Shown here piece by piece: positions 9,933 to 18,201 of a stretch of 64,000 bases of DNA. Below the pieces are notes generated by a model. It was not told where the DNA came from and made no database searches. It worked only from the letters and a program-made list of their open reading frames with translations. The DNA lies in contig NZ_CP084911.1 of the NCBI RefSeq assembly GCF_020535245.1, forward strand, positions 468,501 to 532,500, in the 5' to 3' direction. Both the position numbers and the translations under genes were made by a program. Numbering within the stretch: position 1 is the first letter of the stretch; each line of letters begins with the position of its first letter. The DNA comes from Asticcacaulis sp. AND118 (GTDB lineage: Bacteria; Pseudomonadota; Alphaproteobacteria; Caulobacterales; Caulobacteraceae).

Positions 9933-12422
9933 TCAGCGTGTCGGAATGTCGATTTGAACGGGCTGCAGGATGGACGTCAGGATCGGGGTATAGAGGTCGA
10001 TATCCTGAGAAGGGGCCGACAAGGTCGCGACGAGGGCATACCGTGCCCTCTGGGCAAAGACACTCTCCGTCCGCCGCTCCTTCCACCAGCCGGAGACGGG
10101 TTTGACGCAAATCATATCCCGGGCGGCGAGACGGGCACCCGAGCCGCGCCACACGTCGCAGTGGAGAGATCCGGCGGCGATGCTATTGGCACCGAGCACC
10201 CAACCGGTATCTGCCGTCGTGATCCGTCCGAGGGGAGCGGGCTCGTCATCATTAACGCGATGCTTGAAGGCGCGGACGCTTTCGCCCGGTCGTTTGAGGT
10301 CGAAGCGCAAGCCATAGCTTTGATAGCGCTGAGGATCGACGGCAGCGGCGCGCCCCGGATTAGGGGCGACGAAATAGGAGAGGGTTACCTTAAGCTCGAA
10401 AATCTGATCAGCAAGGGCCCGTGATTCAAGAAGGGCCTTCGGCCAGGGCAGGTCAAAATAGTGGCAATCGTGGAACCCAACGCCACCGCTCTCACGCCGC
10501 CCATAGGGCTGTATGTCCTGCTGGACGATAATCGCCAGGTCGTTGGTCGCCGAGGATCGGGCGCGTTCATAATTGGGCACGCCGTACCCAAACTGGCGCA
10601 CCAGCTTCAACCGGTCCCTCTGGGCAGGATTGTCGTTGAGCAACTGTTCCATGGCGGGCGTCCATTGCGCACTGTGCACCATTAGGGCGCGAATGGTTTC
10701 CGGCCAGTAATCAGGGTGATCGGCCTGTAGGCGGGCCGCCATACGAGAGGCAAGCGCGGTGGCCGCACTGGTCGCCGCAAAATTGACCAAGGGTGCGCGA
10801 TCGACTTCACTGCCTGTCGTCAAAAGCTCAAGCGATGGACAATTCACGAGGGTGCGCCCGTCTGCCGACTGGGCGCGGTTGCCCGCCTCCATGACGATCT
10901 CGGGTTTGATAGGGGTCTTGCTCTGGCGCCAGCTCATGGAGTTTCGCGAGAACGGACTGACGCCGCCCGCGTCGGCGTGTGCCACGAAATCCCGCAAGCT
11001 CGGTTCGGCGATCACGGTCTTCTCGGTATAGCCGCCCACGGTGATGGCGTTCCAGGCCTGGGCCGGGTCCTCGATGGGGTATTGGTCCAAAGGCAGGTAG
11101 CGGGAGGCTTCTATATGGGCCGGACGGTTACCGGCTGAAATGAAAAATAGGCGCTTGGGTGCGGTTTCGTCGTCGCCGGCCATGAGGCCGGCTGCCGTAC
11201 GGTCAATGATTGCGCTCCATGTGGTCGCGCGTTCACCGGATATATCTTCGTTGGTGACCGCCAGACAGAAGACGCGCCGTTGTGCCGGGTTCTGAATTTC
11301 TGCAAGGGATACGGCTGACTGGGTGATGGAACCCAGTTTTGTCAGGTCGTTAGGCGGAAAACCGTCTGCGGGGAGTATGCGTACCGATTCCAGCCTATGC
11401 GTAAGCCGGAGCTCGCGTTGATCCTGTAGGACCGCGAACAGATCTCCGTGGAGCGCGAGGCCGGCCATTTCCGTGCCGTGCGGCTCTTCGATACTGTCGG
11501 TGGGTACCCAGTTCGCGTCGACTGTCAAGAGATCGGCCACGGACAGAGCCGGTTCAAGCAACGCATGTGCCCGGTTCACTCCCTTGTCCAGCACGCAGAC
11601 GCGGGGAACGTTCAGGCCAGGCCATCTGACGCGGGCCGCGTAGTCATCGACCCAGGCGTGCTGGTTGTCGGCCTGTTCGGCGACGAAGAAATGCGGGGTA
11701 TCCGTTCCGCGCCGCAGCTCCGCGATGCCATTGGTCGCAATGAGCGCCATCTCGATGTCGACGCGACGGGCAAATACGAACAGGACGGTGAGGTCGGGAA
11801 ACTGGAGCCATTGGTCTTCGGCCGCAAGGCGGCATTCAAGACGAGTGAAGGTATTGGACACCTCGGTTTCCAGACCCTTGTGACACCAGACCTCCCACCA
11901 GACAGAGGAAGGACGAACGGGCAGTAGCGAGAGCGGGTCAGTCCAGAAGGCTTCCAGGCGCGCCCGGCGAATGGCGTTTATCGGCTCGACATAGGATTTG
12001 TTCGGCGGGGCGTCGCTTTCACGCAGTGGGCCGGACCGATAATCTTCAAATATGGCCCTCAGCACCGGTACGGCCTCATCTGGTATGAAGACGACGGTAG
12101 TCGTGTCGTAAGTTTCCGGTTGGACCTTGGTCGCACCGCTTTGAATATGATCGCGCTTTCGTTCCAGTTTGGAAGGGGGCGCTCCCTTTTGCAGGTCGAC
12201 CTCGTAATAGGCACCTGCTGCGCGGGTCAGGCCGTCGATGGGTAGCACTTGCGCCTGTGCACTCGTGAAAGCGACCTGCAACTGATCGATCAGGGCCTGG
12301 CCATGGTCCTCTCTGATACGAGGGGCGCTGCCGCCGCCGCGACTGTTTGTTCGCGCCTTGTAGGTGTTGTGTGTCAGCCGGTCCGAGATATCGAAGTGAG
12401 GCAAATCGTACTCAGACGGCAT
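9933..12422 (-). CDS. ietS: IetS-like subtilisin family (S8) serine peptidase
   Basis: 829 residues without a signal peptide, so cytoplasmic. The S8 triad is visible: Asp279 in VCVLDKGV, His315 in EPHGTEMAG, Ser552 in NFAATSAATALAS; the oxyanion Asn is N432 in LFFISAGNR. Extra N-terminal (about 1-270) and C-terminal (about 620-829) regions match the long intracellular S8 peptidases paired with a small AAA ATPase. That pair is known as IetA/IetS, a stability and incompatibility module on Agrobacterium Ti plasmids, later reported as anti-phage. Its start lies 9 bp after the stop of ietA, so they form one operon. The pair assignment is from architecture and context. Confidence 0.85.
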   Translation of the reverse strand: MPSEYDLPHFDISDRLTHNTYKARTNSRGGGSAPRIREDHGQALIDQLQVAFTSAQAQVLPIDGLTRAAGAYYEVDLQKGAPPSKLERKRDHIQSGATKVQPETYDTTTVVFIPDEAVPVLRAIFEDYRSGPLRESDAPPNKSYVEPINAIRRARLEAFWTDPLSLLPVRPSSVWWEVWCHKGLETEVSNTFTRLECRLAAEDQWLQFPDLTVLFVFARRVDIEMALIATNGIAELRRGTDTPHFFVAEQADNQHAWVDDYAARVRWPGLNVPRVCVLDKGVNRAHALLEPALSVADLLTVDANWVPTDSIEEPHGTEMAGLALHGDLFAVLQDQRELRLTHRLESVRILPADGFPPNDLTKLGSITQSAVSLAEIQNPAQRRVFCLAVTNEDISGERATTWSAIIDRTAAGLMAGDDETAPKRLFFISAGNRPAHIEASRYLPLDQYPIEDPAQAWNAITVGGYTEKTVIAEPSLRDFVAHADAGGVSPFSRNSMSWRQSKTPIKPEIVMEAGNRAQSADGRTLVNCPSLELLTTGSEVDRAPLVNFAATSAATALASRMAARLQADHPDYWPETIRALMVHSAQWTPAMEQLLNDNPAQRDRLKLVRQFGYGVPNYERARSSATNDLAIIVQQDIQPYGRRESGGVGFHDCHYFDLPWPKALLESRALADQIFELKVTLSYFVAPNPGRAAAVDPQRYQSYGLRFDLKRPGESVRAFKHRVNDDEPAPLGRITTADTGWVLGANSIAAGSLHCDVWRGSGARLAARDMICVKPVSGWWKERRTESVFAQRARYALVATLSAPSQDIDLYTPILTSILQPVQIDIPTR

Positions 12423-12431
12423 AGGGTCTCC

Positions 12432-13430
12432 TTAGCCCGCTGTCCTGTGCGTAAACGCCTCCTGCATGTCTCGGCGGGCTTGTAGACGCTGAACGAGCTG
12501 ATCGGAGGTGATACTATCGCGTTCGTTGAGAATGGCAAATTTAACCGCGTCGCCTGCTGCCTTGGCGATTTCAGCCTGACTGAGACCCGCGGAGGCGTCG
12601 AGGACCTTTGTCCAGGCGATAGCCTTGATTTTAAAGGGGCGAACCGCGCTTTGAACGATCTTTTTGACCTCGTCCTGGGTGGGCAGGCCGAATGCGAGAA
12701 CTGCGTCGAAGCGTCTTAACAGCGCCTTGTCCAAAAGCTCCGGGTGATTCGTGGCGCCGATGATCACGCTGTCGGTCGACGCCTCCTCCTCCATATACTG
12801 CAGGAAAGAATTCAGGACGCGTCGCATCTCGGCGACATCGTTGGAGGCGTCGCGCCGTCCGCCGACGGCGTCGAACTCGTCGAAGAGGTACACCCCGCGC
12901 CGTTTTGAGACCTCGTCGAAGATGAGACGAAGTTTCGCGGCGGTCTCCCCCATGAAGCGGGTAATCAACGTCTCCAGGCGGATGATGAAGAGCGGCAAGC
13001 CTAGTTGACCGGCCACGGCTTCCGCGGTCATGGTTTTGCCCGAACCGGGCGGACCGACAAACAGAATGCGGCGATTGGGCACGCGGCCATGTTCACGTAA
13101 CCAGTTGCGGCGGTGCTGCTCCTGTACCAGTTCATCCAGGCTGGTCCGTAGCCGGGCGTCTACCACGACGTCTTTCAGGCCGTATCGCGCGTCGCGATGC
13201 GAGATCAGGCCTTCTAGTTCGCCCCGTGGCTTGGAGAACTGAATGGCGACCGGTCCTTTGGGCGTTGCCGCCTGGGCAGACTCGACCGCGCTTCGCAACG
13301 CGTCGGCGGTTGACCGATGGCCCTGGCGCGCTTCTGCGGCAGCCACCTGAAGGGCGATGGAGTAAAACTGCTCCTGATCGCCTTCGGCGTGGCTCTGCAA
13401 CAGAGCAAGGATTTGCTTGGCGCTCGACAC
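12432..13430 (-). CDS. ietA: IetA-like AAA ATPase
   Basis: A single AAA domain in a protein of about 332 residues: Walker A GPPGSGKT, Walker B YLFDEFDA, sensor-1 GATNHPELLD, and an arginine-finger/lid region LLRRFDAVLAF. The N-terminal helix SSAKQILALLQSHAEGDQEQFYSIALQVAAAEARQGH is characteristic of the ATPases paired with S8 peptidases. The GTG at 13430 matches the usual family N-terminus; an in-frame ATG at 13529 would add 33 residues of little character. It probably restrains or recruits the downstream peptidase (inference from the known module). Confidence 0.85.
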   Translation of the reverse strand: MSSAKQILALLQSHAEGDQEQFYSIALQVAAAEARQGHRSTADALRSAVESAQAATPKGPVAIQFSKPRGELEGLISHRDARYGLKDVVVDARLRTSLDELVQEQHRRNWLREHGRVPNRRILFVGPPGSGKTMTAEAVAGQLGLPLFIIRLETLITRFMGETAAKLRLIFDEVSKRRGVYLFDEFDAVGGRRDASNDVAEMRRVLNSFLQYMEEEASTDSVIIGATNHPELLDKALLRRFDAVLAFGLPTQDEVKKIVQSAVRPFKIKAIAWTKVLDASAGLSQAEIAKAAGDAVKFAILNERDSITSDQLVQRLQARRDMQEAFTHRTAG

Positions 13431-13672
13431 GGGCAGAGATTCTCTTATTTGCGTTAAATTAAGGGTAACGGGAATGGGCGGTGATGGCGAGGGTTTTATA
13501 GCGAACAGCCTGACATGTCCGGCTGACAAGACGTGTCAGCACCATCCAACCCCATCTGCTTGCAAGCGTTGCCGCAGGGAAACCGCCGAATGTCCGCTAA
13601 TGGGATGGACCGGCTGCTTCCCTTGCGAAGTAGTCGGAGTAGACTGCTTGGCGCCACCCGGAGAAGCATCCC

Positions 13673-14725
13673 ATGGATACGAACATTCCTGAGTTAGCGT
13701 CGATAGGCATAGATATCGGCAAGGACGTGTTTCACCTTGTCGGATTTAGTACAGATGGTCAGATCGTTCTTCGCCGTAAAATCAAACGGCTGGCTCTGAC
13801 AGAGACATTTAAAAAGCTGCCGCCGTGTATCGTCGGCATGGAGGCCTGCCTCAGCGCGCATTTTGTCAGTCGCACCCTTCGACAGCTCGGCCACGAACCG
13901 CGCATCATCCCCGCTATTTACGTAAAGCCGTTTCTGAAGGGGCAGAAGAACGACTACAATGATGCCGAGGCTATAGCCGAGGCGGCTCTGCGGCCGAACC
14001 TGTCGACAGTGAGTGAGAAGACCCAGGATCAATTGGATCTTCAGGCCTGCCATCGCGTTCGCTCGCGGCTGGTGTCGCGGCGCACAGCGACGATCAATCA
14101 GATCCGTGCCTTCCTAATCGAGCAGGGCATCACGGTCAGGGTCGGTGTGCGTGCCTTACGTGACTCGCTCTTCGACATCTTGAACAACCGCGCAGATGAG
14201 ATTTCGCCGCGTATGAGCCAACTCATCGTTGGCCTTTATGAAGACTGGTTGTGGCTCGATGAACGCATCGAGACCCTCAGCGGCGAGATCGAAGAAATCA
14301 GCCGGAATGAAGCCAACTGCCGTCGCCTGATGAGTGTGCCGGGCGTCGGGCCCCTGATCTCCACGGCGGTTGTTGCCGCCATTGGCACAGGTGAAGCCTT
14401 TGAACGTGGTCGCGACTTCGGTGCCTGGCTGGGGTTGGTACCCAAGCAGTTCAGCACGGGTGGCCGCTCTATTCTCGGGCGCATCTCAAAACGCGGAAGC
14501 CGATACCTTCGAACCTTGTTCGTACAGGCCGCCAATGTCCTCTTGATGAGGCCTCAAAATTGGCCGAAGTACAGCTTCGGAGACTGGCTCACCAGCGCCG
14601 CCACGCGGATGCACCGAAACAAGCTCGCCGCCGCCCTCGCCAACAAGCTGGCTCGGATCAGCTGGAGCGTATTGAGTACAGGAAAGGCTTTCGATACCCA
14701 CAGAACCGAGATCGAGGCCGTATAG
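13673..14725 (+). CDS. IS110 family transposase, copy 1
   Basis: 350 residues. The N-terminal RuvC-like DEDD domain shows GIDIGKDVFHLVGF, then PCIVGMEACLSAHFV and the DYNDAEAIAEAA motif. The C-terminal transposase_20 domain shows LMSVPGVGPLISTAVVAAIG and FGAWLGLVPKQFSTGGRSILGRISKRGSRYLR, with the serine used by this family. A purine-rich GGAGAAG precedes the ATG. The encoded protein is identical to that of the second copy. Confidence 0.95.
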   Translation: MDTNIPELASIGIDIGKDVFHLVGFSTDGQIVLRRKIKRLALTETFKKLPPCIVGMEACLSAHFVSRTLRQLGHEPRIIPAIYVKPFLKGQKNDYNDAEAIAEAALRPNLSTVSEKTQDQLDLQACHRVRSRLVSRRTATINQIRAFLIEQGITVRVGVRALRDSLFDILNNRADEISPRMSQLIVGLYEDWLWLDERIETLSGEIEEISRNEANCRRLMSVPGVGPLISTAVVAAIGTGEAFERGRDFGAWLGLVPKQFSTGGRSILGRISKRGSRYLRTLFVQAANVLLMRPQNWPKYSFGDWLTSAATRMHRNKLAAALANKLARISWSVLSTGKAFDTHRTEIEAV

Positions 14726-14727
14726 CA

Positions 14728-14960
14728 TCGATCTCCACCCAGTTCGCGACTAAGACGACTGCATGGAACGGAACGATAAACGCGCCCTGAGCCTGAGCGC
14801 CCTAATGGCCGCTTGCCGGCCGATCCGCTAATGAGGCCAAAAGCGCGTGCGTATTCCCATCAAGGCCACGGCTCGCATGCCGATCAACAGGCCGGATACA
14901 TATAAGCGACTTCTGCTATTCATGCGAAATCTTACTTGCGATCGGCAGCCGGTCCATACA
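14728..14960 (+). ncRNA. candidate bridge/seek RNA region in the right end of IS copy 1
   Basis: The 233 bp between the transposase stop and the right end are non-coding and the same in both copies. In IS1111-type elements the recombination guide RNA is encoded downstream of the transposase. Two segments fit guide roles: CCGCTAATG at 14825-14833 equals the target/left-end junction (13594-13602), and CGCGCCC at 14781-14787 complements GGGCGCG in the right-hand target flank (14964-14970). RNA boundaries and folding are not established. Confidence 0.55.
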
Positions 14961-14995
14961 ATTGGGCGCGAGGGTGCCAAAGGCCGCAGGCCTAG

Positions 14996-15394
14996 TTATG
15001 GCGTCGTGGGGGGCAACGGGCGGACGTCTAGATGTACGGCCAGGTTTTTCTGCTCATTCTTGAGTCTGACGTAAATGTTTCCCTGTTCATCTGTATATAA
15101 CAAACGGCAAACTTCCCCGTGGCCAATTCGCGTGACGCAAACGGCGCTTGAGCGCGCAATCCAAATTCCGTGAATGGGCCCCCGTCCGTAAAGCACATAG
15201 CTACCATCGCGTCGGAACACCTCCGCCATGTCGCAGCACTGTGGTCCGGCGGATGTGTCACTTAACCGGTGCCTGATTTCATCGTTACTCAACGAGCGTA
15301 GTTCAGAAATGGGCCTTGGAGACTTGTTTGGATCTGCAAATGCTGCCGGGCAGGTCAGCAGGGTCAGTTTCAAGGTCAGAATAAACCACTTCAA
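14996..15394 (-). CDS. secreted hypothetical protein
   Basis: 132 residues with an N-terminal signal peptide (KWFILTLKLTLLTCPAAFA, cleavage after AFA near residue 20). The mature part has an acidic helix (SELRSLSNDEIRHRL), a Cys pair in AGPQCCDMAEVF and two more Cys, suggesting disulfides outside the cytoplasm. The start codon is TTG (15394), with GAAAGGGA upstream. It lies just right of IS copy 1. Family unknown. Confidence 0.55.
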   Translation of the reverse strand: MKWFILTLKLTLLTCPAAFADPNKSPRPISELRSLSNDEIRHRLSDTSAGPQCCDMAEVFRRDGSYVLYGRGPIHGIWIARSSAVCVTRIGHGEVCRLLYTDEQGNIYVRLKNEQKNLAVHLDVRPLPPTTP

Positions 15395-15537
15395 GCTATT
15401 TCCCTTTCGGCAGGGCAGAATTATTGACTGCTAAATTGCACGCGGTAAAACGATAAATTTTCAGGGAGAAGTGCTGAGAAATGCCTTCTGCGATGGGCAC
15501 AACGTACATCCGCTAACGAGCCGAAATTTGCAATTAG

Positions 15538-15960
15538 TCACAGCGGCAGTCCTATTTCCCCTTCGGGCGCGAAGATGCCTAACCGATCGGATGGATTGCC
15601 ATGCCGGGTCGCCGGGGATAGTCGCCCACGCGCCTCCTCATTTTCAGGCGCTAGCGCGAGAGCTAAAGTGAACTCCTGCCTGGCAATTGAGGGATTTACC
15701 TTTCCAAGCCGAAGGTGGGCTTCAGCGTTTTCCGGCTCTTCCTGTATCCAATCCTCACAAGTCGGCAAAACAATCGACGTGAGAAGAGGAGATGGAACGA
15801 TACTGAGCCGCAAGGTCTCAAGGATCCAAAGTGACAGGTCTAGGCGCGCATTGAGTGGCCAATCGAAGCCATGATTTATACAACGGAACCAAGGGATTCC
15901 TGCGGCGAGGTCAAAGGTCTGAGTGAGCGATCGTGAAGCTGATGGCTCTTTCAGTGGCAC
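15538..15960 (-). CDS. possible TPR-like protein
   Basis: 140 residues. The centre reads EEPENAEAHLRLGKV, then ARQEFTLALALAPENEEARGRL, close to one and a half tetratricopeptide repeats (NAeAhlrLG, AL.laP.neeAr). The proposed start overlaps the end of the upstream membrane-protein gene by 50 bp, and the C-terminal 25 residues look non-homologous. It may be a decayed or truncated gene. Its sequence is convincing enough to list but not to assign. Confidence 0.35.
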   Translation of the reverse strand: MPLKEPSASRSLTQTFDLAAGIPWFRCINHGFDWPLNARLDLSLWILETLRLSIVPSPLLTSIVLPTCEDWIQEEPENAEAHLRLGKVNPSIARQEFTLALALAPENEEARGRLSPATRHGNPSDRLGIFAPEGEIGLPL

Positions 15961-17329
15961 GTTCGGCTAGTAGCTCGGTCATGCGACGGAAGATATCAGC
16001 TTGGGTGGCCTGGTATTGCCTGTCCTTGAGATAGGCGCTTAGGCTGGCTTCGATGCCTGCAGAAACGCCCGTGTCCAGGTCGTCATCGAAGTGATCGTCA
16101 AGCGCCATAGCCTTCATGATCGCAGAGGCAAATGAGATGAGGCCCATGCCGGTAATGGCCAGTAACCAGTAAGCAGCAGGCAATGTTTCAATCGGCAGCT
16201 TGTGAGCGTAAAAGCGTTCGGTCATGAATATGGCCGTAGCGACAGACAAAGCGACGTATATGGCTAGCCCGATCAACACAAAAGTGCGTTTAGAGAGTCC
16301 GAAGAAAAGATCGCCGGGTTGTCCCCATCTGAAATAACGCCCTCTGAATAGGGCTTCGGCTCGTTGGCCGCGGACAGCGATTTTTATATTGAAAATCTGA
16401 TCCTTGACGACTGCGTTATTGGCATGAGCCCGTGCGCGCAGGTGCAGGCAGTAGCTACACAGACGGGTTAACTTGCAACGGATTTGGTCTGTATTTTCAC
16501 GCGCCGAGTGAGTCGCCCGCAGGCGCGCCATCGTTTCCAGCAACCGGCCGAGGACGGACAGGATGCGTTCTTGGCGCAGGGCGATCTGCGCGCCCAATGC
16601 CGTCGCCATAGCCACCATCTCGGCGGCAAAACCTTCGCGATAGGAATGGTGCTTCAAGCGAACGCGTTGCTCAATGAGTAGGCCTATCAGAAAGAGTATA
16701 ATGGCAAGGAGGCAGGGCAGGGTGGGTGAGATGACGCTCAGAAACTGGTAGGTGGCCTGCTTTGTTGCGATTAGTCGCGCGATTAAGGTCTCGACCAGAG
16801 GCGTCGTCCAGGCCATGGCAAACCACAAAACGGGTTGCGAAAAGTGCCACAGCTTCAGGCTGCTTTTTCGACGACGTACGGTGACGTAATAGGTTGAAAG
16901 CTGTGCGTTGACGTGGGTCGTAAAGCGCCAGACGGTATCGCGCAGGTCTTTGTCGTTTCGTGGATCGAGGCGATCACCCGGAAAGCGGCGATCATACGCT
17001 TGCAGGCGCTTGCGAAACCACACGGCCGGACACGTATCCTCACACCCATCGAGTGAGGGAAGCGGTTCGCTGGGCACTTCGTCCGCGGGCAAAGGTGTTA
17101 GTGGCTGTAGGAATGATTCCTCGAAGGCGGTTGCGGCTTCCGTGTCTGACAGGAGGTTTAAATAAACATCTGCACTGAGGAGAGAATTACATTCCAAATC
17201 GGCATTTAGCGCGGACTGTGTATACTGAGAAGTTAACAAATCATTTGAAACGACCTCATCAATATGTCTGTAGATGCCATCTGTCAGGCATCTTTGATAT
17301 AGAGTCTTAACGTCTCTGTTGCTCAGCAT
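15911..17329 (-). CDS. membrane protein of unknown function
   Basis: 472 residues with four likely transmembrane segments in two pairs: about 165-220 (VLWFAMAWTTPLVETLIARLI; LLAIILFLIGLLI) and about 345-400 (FVLIGLAIYVALSVATAIF; YWLLAITGMGLISFASAIM). The N-terminal 150 residues and the region between the pairs are soluble and helical (ALGAQIALRQERILSVLGRLLETMARLRA). It is divergent from the sigma-like gene at 17497. No family recognised; it lies inside the IS-bracketed segment. Confidence 0.6.
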   Translation of the reverse strand: MLSNRDVKTLYQRCLTDGIYRHIDEVVSNDLLTSQYTQSALNADLECNSLLSADVYLNLLSDTEAATAFEESFLQPLTPLPADEVPSEPLPSLDGCEDTCPAVWFRKRLQAYDRRFPGDRLDPRNDKDLRDTVWRFTTHVNAQLSTYYVTVRRRKSSLKLWHFSQPVLWFAMAWTTPLVETLIARLIATKQATYQFLSVISPTLPCLLAIILFLIGLLIEQRVRLKHHSYREGFAAEMVAMATALGAQIALRQERILSVLGRLLETMARLRATHSARENTDQIRCKLTRLCSYCLHLRARAHANNAVVKDQIFNIKIAVRGQRAEALFRGRYFRWGQPGDLFFGLSKRTFVLIGLAIYVALSVATAIFMTERFYAHKLPIETLPAAYWLLAITGMGLISFASAIMKAMALDDHFDDDLDTGVSAGIEASLSAYLKDRQYQATQADIFRRMTELLAERATERAISFTIAHSDL

Positions 17330-17496
17330 GATGACACCTGCCGATCTTATAAATACGTGCGGAGGGGCGATCCTCCTGAATCCCTATGCAGTTCGGGCTG
17401 GGTGTTTTTACGGTAAATATTTTTTTAATTTTTTCTCGTTCCGGGCGTGAAAAAGTTGGCGTTCGACTGCATAGGTATATGTAGGAGGGTTGTGCC

Positions 17497-18192
17497 ATGA
17501 CAAAACTTCCATCCGCCGATACGGTGCCGACAGGGCCACTTCATTCGGCTGAGTCATCCTTGCCTGTAGGGTTTGACACGTCGGCCGCACTGGCGAAGAC
17601 GGTCCCTCCCGATGAGCCGCGTAAGTCGCGACCGCCGGATAGGGCACTCCCCCTATTTGATGACAAGCTTCTCCTTCGATTGATGGGAAAACTTGGCGCG
17701 TACGCCCGCTATCAGATCAAACTTTATCCATGGAAGTACTGTCCGCCGCCTGACCCGGACGATTTCGTTCAAGACGCCATTCTCGATGCCTTTGCCAACG
17801 TTTCCGGAGGCATGGTGAAGCGGATATGGAACATCGAGCGTATTGATTTGGAAACCTTCGCTAGAGGCCACATCCGAAGTCGTATAAATATGCTGGTGCA
17901 TTCTGCCAGAGCTACGACCACCACGCATACAGATGAAGTCGAAACCTATCAGGACACCTCCAATAGATTTAAAGGTCAATATTTGGACGAGTATATCGTC
18001 ATCAGTGACCTGAGAATAGATTTGCTCAATGCATTTAGTAAAAATCAACAAGTTATGGCGGTCCTTCGGATCGTTATAAGAGACGTCCATTATAGCTGCA
18101 CCGCAATAGCGCGCGAACTGCAATGGGATCCAAAACAGGTTCAGAGAACCTGGCTCCGTATTGCTTCAGTAGCACGAAACATAAGTAACTAA
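17497..18192 (+). CDS. atypical sigma-70-like (ECF-type) factor
   Basis: 231 residues. After a Pro-rich, disordered-looking leader of about 55 residues comes a region-2-like segment (LPLFDDKLLLRLMGKLGAYARYQIKLYPWK, then DPDDFVQDAILDAFANVSGG). The C-terminus has a region-4-like helix-turn-helix, CTAIARELQWDPKQVQRTWLRIASVA. The assignment is by pattern and is tentative. TAGGAGGG lies 8 bp upstream of ATG. Its stop lies 9 bp before the nrdA-like gene, so the two are probably co-transcribed. Confidence 0.6.
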   Translation: MTKLPSADTVPTGPLHSAESSLPVGFDTSAALAKTVPPDEPRKSRPPDRALPLFDDKLLLRLMGKLGAYARYQIKLYPWKYCPPPDPDDFVQDAILDAFANVSGGMVKRIWNIERIDLETFARGHIRSRINMLVHSARATTTTHTDEVETYQDTSNRFKGQYLDEYIVISDLRIDLLNAFSKNQQVMAVLRIVIRDVHYSCTAIARELQWDPKQVQRTWLRIASVARNISN

Positions 18193-18201
18193 GGTGTGAT
18201 C

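Larger units (their letters stand above)
13598..14960 (+). mobile_element. IS110 family (IS1111-type) insertion sequence, copy 1
   Basis: About 1363 bp. Ends are set by comparison with the second copy (20485-21847) and by a perfect 13-bp sub-terminal inverted repeat, ATGGACCGGCTGC at 13605-13617 and its complement at 14945-14957. The repeat starts 7 bp in from the left end and stops 3 bp short of the right end, the spacing described for the IS1111 group. No target duplication is seen, as expected. Only one mismatch between the copies was noticed (13653 G versus 20540 T). Confidence 0.85.

Noticed and set aside
9736..9957. 73-codon frame after dnaE2
   Set aside because: No Shine-Dalgarno, unconvincing sequence, and it overlaps the end of the convergent ietS gene.
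14825..14833. CCGCTAATG at 13594 and 14825 taken as a 9-bp target duplication that would end the IS at 14833
   Set aside because: Identity between the IS copies continues to 14960 and the perfect sub-terminal inverted repeat lies at 14945-14957, so the internal match is better explained as a guide segment.
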